A model generated the notes under the pieces. That model did not search any database and was not told the origin of the DNA. It worked only from the letters and a program-made list of their open reading frames with translations. A stretch of 51,740 bases of DNA, taken from the NCBI GenBank assembly GCA_002437945.1, contig DJSB01000026.1, forward strand, positions 2,541 to 54,280, written 5' to 3'. Below are positions 15,165-22,625 of the stretch, in pieces. Numbering within the stretch: the first letter of the stretch is position 1; the number at the start of each line of letters is the position of its first letter. Source of the DNA: Christensenella sp. UBA6345 (lineage in GTDB: Bacteria; Bacillota; Clostridia; Christensenellales; UBA1242). Made by a program: the position numbers and the translations under genes.

Positions 15165-15196
15165 TTTATTAAATACACTGTAAAATTTATTAAATA
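15165..15196. repeat. Iteron-like direct repeats in an AT-rich spacer, possible origin
   Basis: TTTATTAAATA occurs at 15165-15175 and 15186-15196, 21 bases apart (two helical turns). It lies within a gene-free AT-rich stretch (15040-15290) directly upstream of the putative replication gene. This resembles a small iteron/AT-rich origin, but two copies in such AT-rich DNA is weak evidence. Confidence 0.4.
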
Positions 15197-15254
15197 TTGA
15201 TAATTTTAACAATAAAATTAGCATTTTTTAATATTCAAAAATATTTTAGGAAAA

Positions 15255-15280
15255 AACTACGGCAAAATTTTGCCGTAGTT
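15255..15280. promoter_or_regulatory. 26-bp perfect palindrome at the putative replication gene
   Basis: The palindrome is centred on CGGCAAAATTTTGCCG (15260-15275) and extends perfectly to AACTA...TAGTT. It ends one base before the AAGGA ribosome-binding site of the gene at 15291. The same core occurs three times in front of the recombinase gene (4438-4517). A bound protein here would block transcription or translation of the downstream gene. Confidence 0.85.
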
Positions 15281-15290
15281 AAGGAATTAT

Positions 15291-16085
15291 ATGAGAGCTT
15301 TACTTTTCAATAACTCAATATTAAGACAGGGAAGATGTATGGAACTGGGTCTTAGTTTAAGTGATGTAGCGTTATTTGATTATCTTTATCAATTATCGTT
15401 ATCAACTACTAATACATATATAAGAACTAAAGACTTAATTGATGATGAGACTTATAAATTCACATTTTATGTTTACATTACATATAAAAAGATTATGGAA
15501 GATATGCCTATTTTAAAATGGGGAGAAAGGTCTATAAGAGATAGTTTGACAAAACTAGAACGATTAGGAATTGTAAAAAGATATAAATTTAATAATCAAG
15601 TTGTAAATTCAAAAGGTCACTTAATTATGCCTAATGCGAGATTACTATACTTGTCAATCGATCCAGAACCATTACTAGAATCAGAGTATTTAATACTTAC
15701 AGGTCAAGATACATCTTTGAAGAATTTTGTAGCAAATCGTGATATTAACAGAAGTTATGAGCCTCATATTAAGATTAAGGATTACGAGTATATCTATCAT
15801 AATCCAGGAATGAAGTTATCAGATTATAAATTAGATTCAGAAGCTGAAGAGAAGTTTAGTAGTCTATTTAGTAAAAATTTAAAAGCTTTAGTAACTAGTA
15901 AGACATATTCTTATTTTAATATGAGTGTAATTAAAATTATAGATAATGCTACCTTACAAATTAAATTTTTTAATAATAACACTATTAAATCAATTATACA
16001 CTGTAGTTGTTACAAAATGGAGCAAGCAATTGTTGACGCATATAAAACTATTGAAACTCAAAAAATTATTTTAGAATATAAATAA
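15291..16085 (+). CDS. Winged-helix protein, putative replication initiator
   Basis: A 264-residue protein. Residues about 20-110 look like a winged helix (LGLSLSDVALFDYLYQLS ... WGERSIRDSLTKLERLGIVKRY), the type found in DnaD-like and plasmid/phage replication initiators. The C-terminal 90 residues form a separate alpha/beta unit (SKTYSYFNMSVIKIIDNATLQIKFF...). No HUH or rolling-circle nuclease motif was seen, so a theta-type initiator or a transcription factor are both possible. It has its own upstream palindrome, an AAGGA site and a strong terminator behind it, so it forms an independent unit at the element's right end. Confidence 0.65.
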   Translation: MRALLFNNSILRQGRCMELGLSLSDVALFDYLYQLSLSTTNTYIRTKDLIDDETYKFTFYVYITYKKIMEDMPILKWGERSIRDSLTKLERLGIVKRYKFNNQVVNSKGHLIMPNARLLYLSIDPEPLLESEYLILTGQDTSLKNFVANRDINRSYEPHIKIKDYEYIYHNPGMKLSDYKLDSEAEEKFSSLFSKNLKALVTSKTYSYFNMSVIKIIDNATLQIKFFNNNTIKSIIHCSCYKMEQAIVDAYKTIETQKIILEYK

Positions 16086-16111
16086 AAAAACTGGTCAATC
16101 CAGTTTTTTTT
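16084..16111 (+). terminator. Intrinsic terminator after the putative replication gene
   Basis: AAACTGG-tcaat-CCAGTTT with A7 before and T8 after overlaps the end of the gene at 15291-16085. It insulates the element from the adjoining host DNA and lies 50 bases before attR. Confidence 0.88.
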
Positions 16112-16160
16112 GTTATATATTATATATGTTTTATTATACATATTATTATATACTATTAAT

Positions 16161-16205
16161 TATACCTTTTATTTCGCTGGTATATATTACAGCCTCAGGA
16201 CCCAT
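16161..16205. other. attR: right junction of the integrated element
   Basis: Element DNA carries TATACCTTTT from 16161, the arm that mirrors GGTATA at 2913-2918. It ends in the shared TATA at 16183-16186, after which the lipoprotein gene's 5' part continues. Deleting 2898-16186 restores the host reading frame exactly. Confidence 0.85.
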
Positions 16206-16457
16206 AAGACCTATATCTGCCGAACCTGATATAAGTGCAGTCATAGAGACATTAGCACCACCGCCATTGGTAAGTTCAATATCAATGTTTTCTTCTTTAA
16301 AGTATCCTTTATTTATGGCTACATACATCGGTGCATAAAAAATGCTATGGGTTACTTCATTTACTCTTAACTTGTTGGCTTTTGAACAACTACAACCAGA
16401 TAACATAATGCCAGCAGTCATAAATAATGCAATTAAAAGGTAAGTTAGTTTTTTCAT
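16187..16457 (-). pseudogene. ABC substrate-binding lipoprotein, N-terminal part (interrupted by element)
   Basis: This is the first 90 residues of the lipoprotein whose remainder lies at 2161-2897. A lipoprotein signal peptide (MKKLTYLLIALFMTAGIMLSGC, lipobox LSGC) is followed by the NMT1/SsuA-type N-lobe (VTHSIFYAPMYVAINKGYF ... GSADIGLMGPEAVIY). Reading continues into the element for about 13 residues and stops, giving a 103-residue truncated lipoprotein. AAGGAG precedes the ATG at 16457. With the element in place the importer has no complete binding protein from this locus. Confidence 0.93.
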
Positions 16458-16568
16458 ATTTACTCCTTGTTTAATAATTTTTACCTAATCTATTTTATTC
16501 AAGTAATTAATTTAAAGTTAAAAAATGAAATAAATTGACTAATTTACCTATTATTAAAAGTTTAATGC

Positions 16569-16597
16569 TTGAAATTATAGTTACAATTTGTTATACT
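16569..16597 (+). promoter_or_regulatory. Promoter for the 16629-valS unit
   Basis: TTGAAA (16569-16574) and TATACT (16592-16597) are 17 bases apart, upstream of AAAGGGGA and the ATG at 16629. No T-box leader, often seen for aminoacyl-tRNA synthetase genes in Firmicutes, fits in the short space. Confidence 0.75.
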
Positions 16598-16628
16598 TAT
16601 AAAGTATAAAAACCTTAAAGGGGATACT

Positions 16629-16898
16629 ATGAATATTTTATTGGGCGCATTTGCAGATTTTATGCAATCTTATTTTGTTAATTTAGGAAAAATGATTAGA
16701 TCAGTAGACATTATTATTGGTCTTTGTTTTGCTATTCTAGGCGTTGCTCTTACTGTACTTGCTAGACGTATTACCAGAATTATTAGAAAACGTAATGATA
16801 TAGACGATAATGATACTGCATTAATAACCGTTAAAGTTATTGCTCTTGTGTGTATGCTTGTCGCATTTTTAATTTTAGTATTACAAACATTAGCATAA
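16629..16898 (+). CDS. Small membrane protein upstream of valS
   Basis: An 89-residue protein with two transmembrane helices (about 25-45 IDIIIGLCFAILGVALTVLAR-like and about 66-87 VIALVCMLVAFLILVLQTL) joined by a basic then acidic loop (RRITRIIRKRNDIDDNDT). The family is unknown to me. It is transcribed from its own promoter and lies 17 bases before valS, so it is probably co-transcribed with it. Confidence 0.8.
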   Translation: MNILLGAFADFMQSYFVNLGKMIRSVDIIIGLCFAILGVALTVLARRITRIIRKRNDIDDNDTALITVKVIALVCMLVAFLILVLQTLA

Positions 16899-16915
16899 AA
16901 AGGAAATAACACATA

Positions 16916-19540
16916 ATGGAAAAATCATTTATTGCTGCTGATCATGAAGCACAAATATATAAAAAATGGAAAGAAAAAAAATATTTTAAAGCCGATGAGA
17001 ATTCGACTAAACCACCATTTACAATTATAATGCCACCACCTAATATTACAAGCAAACTTCATATAGGACATGCTTATGGCGATTCTATCATGGATAGTAT
17101 TATTAGATACAAACGTATGCAAGGGTATGAAGCATTGTTGTTGCCAGGCACAGACCATGCTGCTTTGGCTACAGAAGTTAAGGTAGTAGAAAGACTTGCT
17201 AGCCAAGGTATCAAGAAAGAAGATATTGGACGTGATGCTTTCAAGTTGGAGATGGAAAAATGGTACGCTGAATACGGCGGTATTATTCTTAAACAATTTG
17301 AAAAAGTAGGCATTTCTTGTGATTGGGATAGATTGGCATTTACTTTAGACGAACCACGTTGTAAAAGCGTAAGACGTTCTTTTTATGATTTGTATCATAA
17401 AGGATTAATTTATCAAGGTACACGTATTACCAACTGGTGTACTACTTGTAAGACTGCTTTAAGTGATATTGAAGTGGATTATGAGAATGATAAGGGACAT
17501 ATTTGGCATATTAAATATCCTATAGAAAATAGTGATAAATATATCGTTGTAGCCACAACTAGACCAGAGACAATGTTTGGTGATGTTGCGGTTGCTGTTA
17601 ACCCAAAAGATAAGAGATATAAACATCTTGTTGGTACTAATGTTATACTACCTATAGTTAACAAACCTATTCCTATCATCGCCGATGATTATGTTGATTT
17701 GGATTTTGGTACAGGTATGGTAAAAATAACTCCTGCACATGATCCCAACGACTTTGAAGTAGGAAAGAGACATAATCTTGAAATTATCAATGTTATTAAT
17801 CTTGATGGTACTATGAATAGCAATGCAGGTAAGTATTGCGGATTAAAGAACCTAGAATGTAGAGAAAAATTAGTAGAAGAATTACAATCTTTAGGGTTAA
17901 TGGAAAAGATTGAAAATTATTCTCATAATGTTGGACATTGCCAACGTTGTCATAATGCTCTTGAACCTATTGTTACAAAACAATGGTATGTTAAGATGGA
18001 CGGACTTGCTAAACGTGCTATAGAAAAAGTAAAAGATGGCACAATTAAATTCCACCCAAAAAGATTTGAAAAGATATATTTCAATTGGCTTAATAATATA
18101 AGAGACTGGTGTATTTCTAGACAATTATGGTCTGGACATCGTATACCAGTGTTTACTTGTGACGATTGTGGTAATGAAATGGTTGAATTGGAAGACCCAA
18201 CCGTATGTTCAAAATGTGGCTCTACACATTTAACACAAGATCCAGATTCTTTGGATACTTGGTTCAGTAGTGCATTATGGCCATTTAGTACTTTAGGTTG
18301 GCCTGAAAAGACTAAATCTTTAGAGAAATTTTACCCAACCAATTTAATGGTTACTGCATATGATATTATTTTCTTCTGGGTCGCTCGTATGATATTTAGT
18401 GGCTTGGAATATACAGATAAACAACCATTTAATGATGTTTTAATTCATGGACTAGTAAGAGATGAATTAGGCAGAAAAATGAGTAAAAGTTTGGGTAACG
18501 GTATTGACCCATTAGATGTTATTAACAAATATGGTGCGGATTCATTAAGATTTGCATTACTTAATGGTTCAAGTATCGGTATCGATTCAAGATTTAGTTA
18601 TGAAAAAGCCGATAATGCAAGTAACTTTATTAATAAACTATGGAATGCAAGTAAGTTTGTTATTGATAATGTTAACAAAACATCAAATTTTGAAGTTAAA
18701 CCACTAAATGAGTTAAAATTAAGCCTTGCAGATAAATGGATATTAACCGAACTTAACTCTACCATTAATTCAGTAACTAAAAGATATGATAAGTTTGATA
18801 TTGGTATGGCTTGCGGTATCATATATGACTTTGTTTGGAATAAGTATTGTGACTGGTATATCGAAGCAACCAAACCTTATCTATATCAAGAAGGCGAACA
18901 ACATAATGTTGCACTTAATGTTCTAGTATATGTTTTGGATAAGATATTAAAAATGTTGCACCCAGTAATGCCATTTGTTACCGAAACAATTTATCAAGAA
19001 TTACCAGAACATGGCGAAAGTATTATGATTCAGGAATTCCCAAAATTTGATAAGGAATTAAACTTTACTTCTGCTCATAAAACTATGAATGAAGTAATCA
19101 ATGTTGTTAGGGCAATTCGTAATGCTAGAAAAGAAATGAATGTTGCTGACAATGTAAAAACTAATTTGTTTGTAGAAACTTCTAATAAAGACATTAAGTC
19201 AGAATTAGAGTGTATTAAGAAATTGGCTAATGGTAAAGAAATATCTTTAATTAAATCTGTTGACCAATTACCTAATAACTGTACATCAATCGTTAATGAT
19301 TTGTTAAAAATTTATATTCCTAATTCTGATATGGTTGACCCAGAAAAAGAGTTAGCAAGACTTAATAGTGAATTAGAAAAAACCAATTCGGAAATCGCTA
19401 GAGCAGAGCGTATGCTTAATAATCCGGGCTTTGTTGCTAGAGCACCTAAAGAATTAATTGAAGGCGAAAAAGCAAAGATTGTTAAGTACAACGAAATCAA
19501 GAATAATCTTCTTGATGCATTATCAAAACTAGAAAAATAG
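16916..19540 (+). CDS. valS: Valyl-tRNA synthetase
   Basis: A full-length, 874-residue class I synthetase that charges tRNA-Val. The HIGH motif is at about 44-47 (PPPNITSKLHIGHAY) and the KMSKS loop at about 521-525 (GRKMSKSLGNG). The editing (CP1) domain lies between them with TTRPETMFGD, and zinc-ligand-like cysteine pairs occur at NWCTTC, CQRCH and CDDCGNE...CSKCG. The C-terminal ValRS coiled-coil arm covers about 805-874. It starts at ATG after AAAGGAAA. Protein content and order are standard for bacteria. Confidence 0.99.
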   Translation: MEKSFIAADHEAQIYKKWKEKKYFKADENSTKPPFTIIMPPPNITSKLHIGHAYGDSIMDSIIRYKRMQGYEALLLPGTDHAALATEVKVVERLASQGIKKEDIGRDAFKLEMEKWYAEYGGIILKQFEKVGISCDWDRLAFTLDEPRCKSVRRSFYDLYHKGLIYQGTRITNWCTTCKTALSDIEVDYENDKGHIWHIKYPIENSDKYIVVATTRPETMFGDVAVAVNPKDKRYKHLVGTNVILPIVNKPIPIIADDYVDLDFGTGMVKITPAHDPNDFEVGKRHNLEIINVINLDGTMNSNAGKYCGLKNLECREKLVEELQSLGLMEKIENYSHNVGHCQRCHNALEPIVTKQWYVKMDGLAKRAIEKVKDGTIKFHPKRFEKIYFNWLNNIRDWCISRQLWSGHRIPVFTCDDCGNEMVELEDPTVCSKCGSTHLTQDPDSLDTWFSSALWPFSTLGWPEKTKSLEKFYPTNLMVTAYDIIFFWVARMIFSGLEYTDKQPFNDVLIHGLVRDELGRKMSKSLGNGIDPLDVINKYGADSLRFALLNGSSIGIDSRFSYEKADNASNFINKLWNASKFVIDNVNKTSNFEVKPLNELKLSLADKWILTELNSTINSVTKRYDKFDIGMACGIIYDFVWNKYCDWYIEATKPYLYQEGEQHNVALNVLVYVLDKILKMLHPVMPFVTETIYQELPEHGESIMIQEFPKFDKELNFTSAHKTMNEVINVVRAIRNARKEMNVADNVKTNLFVETSNKDIKSELECIKKLANGKEISLIKSVDQLPNNCTSIVNDLLKIYIPNSDMVDPEKELARLNSELEKTNSEIARAERMLNNPGFVARAPKELIEGEKAKIVKYNEIKNNLLDALSKLEK

Positions 19541-19660
19541 GGTACTATGCAATCATTGTTATTAATTTCTTAATTATTAAGTAATTAAGCCGATATTTTC
19601 AATTATGCATAATACTTATTTGGATTAAGATTTGTATATTTTTAACTAAATAAAAGATAT

Positions 19661-19692
19661 AAAAAATCACTTCAATTGAGAAGTGATTTTTT
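19661..19692. terminator. Bidirectional intrinsic terminator
   Basis: AAAAAATCACTTC pairs perfectly with GAAGTGATTTTTT around a 6-base loop. It separates valS from the convergent TSCPD gene and serves both strands. Confidence 0.9.
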
Positions 19693-19726
19693 GTTTATTA
19701 CTTAATTGATAATATTCTATAATATT

Positions 19727-19978
19727 TTATTCTTTGTTGTTTTCGACATATTGTTTAAGGGCTTGTGCTAATTGATCAGGGCATGATGTAGTAGGTCTGC
19801 ATTTTATTCCTTCTAATCTATTAATAACATCTTCTACTTTCATACCTTCAACCAATTTACTTACTCCAGTAGTGTTGCCAGTACAACCACCATAAAATTT
19901 TACATTGTATACTTTTCCGTCTATTATGTCAAAATCAATTTGTCTTGAACATACTCCATGTGTTTTGTAACTATACAT
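19727..19978 (-). CDS. TSCPD domain protein (TIGR03905 type)
   Basis: An 83-residue protein of the short TSCPD family common in Clostridia. It opens YKTHGVCSRQIDFDI, has the glycine-rich FYGGCTGNTTGVSKLVEGM core and the diagnostic CRPTTSCPDQLAQAL near the end. The conserved cysteines suggest metal or redox chemistry; the domain resembles the tail of some ribonucleotide reductases, but a function for the stand-alone form is not established. It ends a two-gene minus-strand unit, three bases after the DUF4364 gene. Confidence 0.92.
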   Translation of the reverse strand: MYSYKTHGVCSRQIDFDIIDGKVYNVKFYGGCTGNTTGVSKLVEGMKVEDVINRLEGIKCRPTTSCPDQLAQALKQYVENNKE

Positions 19979-19981
19979 ATT

Positions 19982-20536
19982 TTACTCCTGATTATCTATA
20001 ATTGTATCATATAAATATTCAAATATTGTAGCAGCATTTTCTTTCCACTTTTTGCAAGCCATGATAGCAGCATGCCTGTTAGGTGCTTTTAGTTTTATTT
20101 CTAGTAGTGGACTAGAAATTACTGGTTCTTTTATTTTTAAAGTAACAGTATGACTACCATCTGGATTTTTGATATATTCTGATACATATTCTTGACTACG
20201 TTTAAGATTCATTTTGTTTTCATTTATAAATTGTGAAATCTGTTCACGTAGACTCTGTGGTATACGGTTGTAGAAATTACTTAAACAGTTTCTACCATCT
20301 AGGGTAATACCATATCTGCATTCGCCATCATCATTATCTGTTTTGTATATAAAACCTACTTCCATAAGTTGCCACAAGATTTCTTTGCAGTCCATATAAT
20401 TAATCCAATTATTACGACTTGTGCATATGTCGATAATATTGTTTTCTGTAAGTGGTATTTCCATTTTGTCTAGCAAAAACAATAATTTTAGTTTATTTAT
20501 TGTGCTATCTTGAGTATATTCTAATGTTTTATCCAT
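19982..20536 (-). CDS. DUF4364 family protein
   Basis: A 184-residue protein of the DUF4364 family, found mainly in Clostridia. The N-terminal part looks like a winged helix (KLKLLFLLDKMEIPLTENNIIDIC ... YRYGITLDGRNCL-like), followed by a C-terminal alpha/beta domain (GSHTVTLKIKEPVISSPLLEIKL). A regulatory role is likely from the fold, but no target is known. The ATG at 20536, preceded by AAGGAATAACT, is preferred to an upstream start at 20599. It is co-transcribed with the TSCPD gene. Confidence 0.88.
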   Translation of the reverse strand: MDKTLEYTQDSTINKLKLLFLLDKMEIPLTENNIIDICTSRNNWINYMDCKEILWQLMEVGFIYKTDNDDGECRYGITLDGRNCLSNFYNRIPQSLREQISQFINENKMNLKRSQEYVSEYIKNPDGSHTVTLKIKEPVISSPLLEIKLKAPNRHAAIMACKKWKENAATIFEYLYDTIIDNQE

Positions 20537-20641
20537 AGTTATTCCTTTATATTTATTGCAGTAATTAGTATAGCACATATATTTTTTTTCTACAATCAAT
20601 CATTTTACTTTTATCTTTTTTAGATTAAGTTTTTATTTTAA

Positions 20642-20670
20642 TTGCTTAAATTTTGTAAATTTACTATACT
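20642..20670 (+). promoter_or_regulatory. Promoter for the gene at 20711
   Basis: TTGCTT (20642-20647) and TATACT (20665-20670) are separated by 17 bases. The ribosome-binding site GAAGGAG follows at 20699-20705. Confidence 0.7.
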
Positions 20671-20710
20671 TAATTAGTGGAGTAAGCATTTTATTTTTGA
20701 AGGAGTCATA

Positions 20711-21481
20711 ATGAAGTATCCAGAGACTGAAAATGTAAAAATTAAAAACTTTTTTGATGCTTGTAATGAGATGATTCAAGGCAGATTTATTTTGTCTGAT
20801 ATAAAAATATCAAAAATTCTAAAATCTATTGCTAATTCTGAAGTCTTATACAACTTATTTGCAAAAGTTTTGATGGATTTTAAATTTAAAGAAGAATTTG
20901 AAAATGCAAAAACCAATACAAAAGTTAATGGTGGTTATTTTGCTTTGCCTGATGATAAACAAAAGGCAATAGCATTAGTTTTTTGCTTGCTTCTAGAAGT
21001 TGATAATCAAAAGATGAATTTGCAAAACTTTGTTAATGATTATTTCTATAGCCCTGAAGGATATAATATTAGTTATAGCAATTTTTCATTAAGTATTCTT
21101 GTGCCATTTAAGGACAATGTCCTTGAACTTCTTGGCTGTGATGAGCAAGGTAATCCAGTTGAAACTGAAGAAGAAGTTGAAGAACCTCAAACAGAGACTG
21201 TAGTTGCTGAACCTGATCATAAGAAAAAGATATTGTTTGCCAATTTAACAAAATCCTTAAATGAACTTTTATCTGTGATTAGAAGAAGTCGTATAAATAG
21301 TGAAGATAAGGAAGAATTAGAGATTATTATTAGTGCTATTTATGAAGCCATAGAAATAGAAAACCTTAATATTATTAATGCTTTAACTATTCCGCTAGAA
21401 CATATGATAGGTAGAAATAAACAAGTAAAATTATATTATAATGATTTTAAAGAAAGTCTAGTTCAATTTTATTATTTATAA
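20711..21481 (+). CDS. Conserved-looking hypothetical protein, two helical domains
   Basis: A 256-residue soluble protein that I do not recognise. Residues 1-145 form one helical domain (FFDACNEMIQGRFILSDIKISKIL ... ALPDDKQKAIALVFCLLLEVDN). An acidic linker follows (ETEEEVEEPQTETVVAEPD, about 152-170), then a second helical domain (about 172-256). It has a good GAAGGAG site and its own promoter and terminator, so it is a single-gene unit. Confidence 0.85.
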   Translation: MKYPETENVKIKNFFDACNEMIQGRFILSDIKISKILKSIANSEVLYNLFAKVLMDFKFKEEFENAKTNTKVNGGYFALPDDKQKAIALVFCLLLEVDNQKMNLQNFVNDYFYSPEGYNISYSNFSLSILVPFKDNVLELLGCDEQGNPVETEEEVEEPQTETVVAEPDHKKKILFANLTKSLNELLSVIRRSRINSEDKEELEIIISAIYEAIEIENLNIINALTIPLEHMIGRNKQVKLYYNDFKESLVQFYYL

Positions 21482-21519
21482 TTCAATAATTGGATTAAGT
21501 TATTTAATTTTTGCTTATA

Positions 21520-21549
21520 AAAAAGATTAAGTGTGTGCTTAATCTTTTT
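21520..21549. terminator. Bidirectional intrinsic terminator
   Basis: AAAAAGATTAAG pairs with CTTAATCTTTTT around TGTGTG, between the convergent genes at 20711 and 21585. Confidence 0.9.
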
Positions 21550-21584
21550 TTGTGATTATTAATATAATTTGTATTTAAAATATT

Positions 21585-22556
21585 TTAAAAAATAACAAGA
21601 GTAAGTAGGAAAGCGAGAATCATACTAATAATACAATGTGTGCATTTTTGTAATAAAAAAAACTTTATGTTTATGCCTGCTTTTTTAAGAAAAGTATAGG
21701 CTTGTAAATTTATTGATATCCCACCAAATGATATTAATCCACTTAATATGATTGCGTTTAAACTATTAGATAAATGACAAAGGCTTAAGTCGAGACAACC
21801 ACGAGTAAGTTCAATTATTCCATTAAATATTGCTACAATTATATTGCTGTCAATTTGTAATGCTTTACTTATAATTAATGTAAGCGGGTATAAGATTTTA
21901 AAGTGATTAACAAGCGTAATTATCATAAAAAATACTGATATATAACCGCCTACTATCATTATTGATTTTATCGAAGACCACATACTTTCTTCTAGTATAT
22001 TATTCTGTTTTTCTGATAATGTAGTAATTGTTGGCTTTGGTACAGTATATTTATATTTGCGATACAAAAGACCGTTAATTAAAGCACCTAAAAAATGTGA
22101 AAATAGTACTGTATAACCAATTAGTTTATTGTTGAACATTCCTATAGCAACAGTACCTAGTATAAATAGTGGGCCACTAGTACTAGTAAAGGTTGTAATT
22201 CTGTGTGCTTGTCCACTATCAATTATATTGTTTTCAACTAAATCACATACTATTTTTGCTCCTACAGGGTAACCTGAAACAATACTCATAAGATATACAT
22301 AACCACTTATTCCGCTTGTGTTATATATTTTTTGTGTGATAGGAGAGATATATGTGCTTAAATAATTAATAAAATTAAGTTGACTTAAAAGTTTGGTAAA
22401 AAAAAGAAATGGGAACAATGCGGGTAATATATTTGTTGCCCATACTGTTATACCATTAAGACAAGCATTTATAGATACTTGCGGTGCTATTATCAATAAT
22501 ATAATAAGAATTATAAGGAATAATGACAATAATATTGCTGATTTTTTTAATTTCAT
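21585..22556 (-). CDS. ylbJ: YlbJ-like sporulation/nucleoside-recognition integral membrane protein
   Basis: A 323-residue polytopic membrane protein with about eight hydrophobic segments. It has the YlbJ/nucleoside-recognition (Gate) hallmarks: WATNILPALFPFLFF, SGYPVGAKIVCDLVENNII near residue 90, and TSTSGPLFILGTVAIGMF near 130. YlbJ is needed for spore cortex formation in Bacillus subtilis, so its presence hints at a spore-forming lineage, though relatives occur in non-sporulating bacteria. It reads away from the patatin gene and may share its regulatory region. Confidence 0.87.
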   Translation of the reverse strand: MKLKKSAILLSLFLIILIILLIIAPQVSINACLNGITVWATNILPALFPFLFFTKLLSQLNFINYLSTYISPITQKIYNTSGISGYVYLMSIVSGYPVGAKIVCDLVENNIIDSGQAHRITTFTSTSGPLFILGTVAIGMFNNKLIGYTVLFSHFLGALINGLLYRKYKYTVPKPTITTLSEKQNNILEESMWSSIKSIMIVGGYISVFFMIITLVNHFKILYPLTLIISKALQIDSNIIVAIFNGIIELTRGCLDLSLCHLSNSLNAIILSGLISFGGISINLQAYTFLKKAGINIKFFLLQKCTHCIISMILAFLLTLVIF

Positions 22557-22625
22557 ATTTTTGCTTAACTACTTTGCCTATTTAAGATATAATACATAAT
22601 AATATATGATTATAGGGATAGGTTT

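Larger units (their letters stand above)
2898..16186. mobile_element. Integrated prophage-like element (serine-recombinase type, Zot-ATPase, inovirus-like)
   Basis: A 13,289-bp insertion splits a lipoprotein gene in frame. Contents in order: serine recombinase (-), S24 repressor (-), then rightward a Cro-like protein, structured non-coding DNA, small proteins with an EcoRI-type methylase and an HNH endonuclease, four exported or membrane-anchored proteins, a basic protein, a Zot-like ATPase, an AT-hook protein, a ribbon-helix-helix protein and a winged-helix putative replication protein. Tailed-phage structural genes, relaxase and conjugation genes were not recognised. Zot-like ATPases drive extrusion of filamentous phages, so a temperate inovirus-like phage is the leading interpretation. 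No small pVIII-like major coat protein was identified, so a satellite or another mobile class remains possible. Confidence 0.85.

Noticed and set aside
2894..16185. Longer shared att core such as GTATAC/TATAC
   Set aside because: Joining the halves through TATAC shifts the reading frame by one base; only the in-frame TATA alignment restores the protein.
2898..16186. Integrative conjugative or mobilisable element
   Set aside because: No relaxase, coupling protein, VirB4-like ATPase or oriT-like structure was recognised. The only transport-like ATPase resembles Zot, and the regulation is phage-like.
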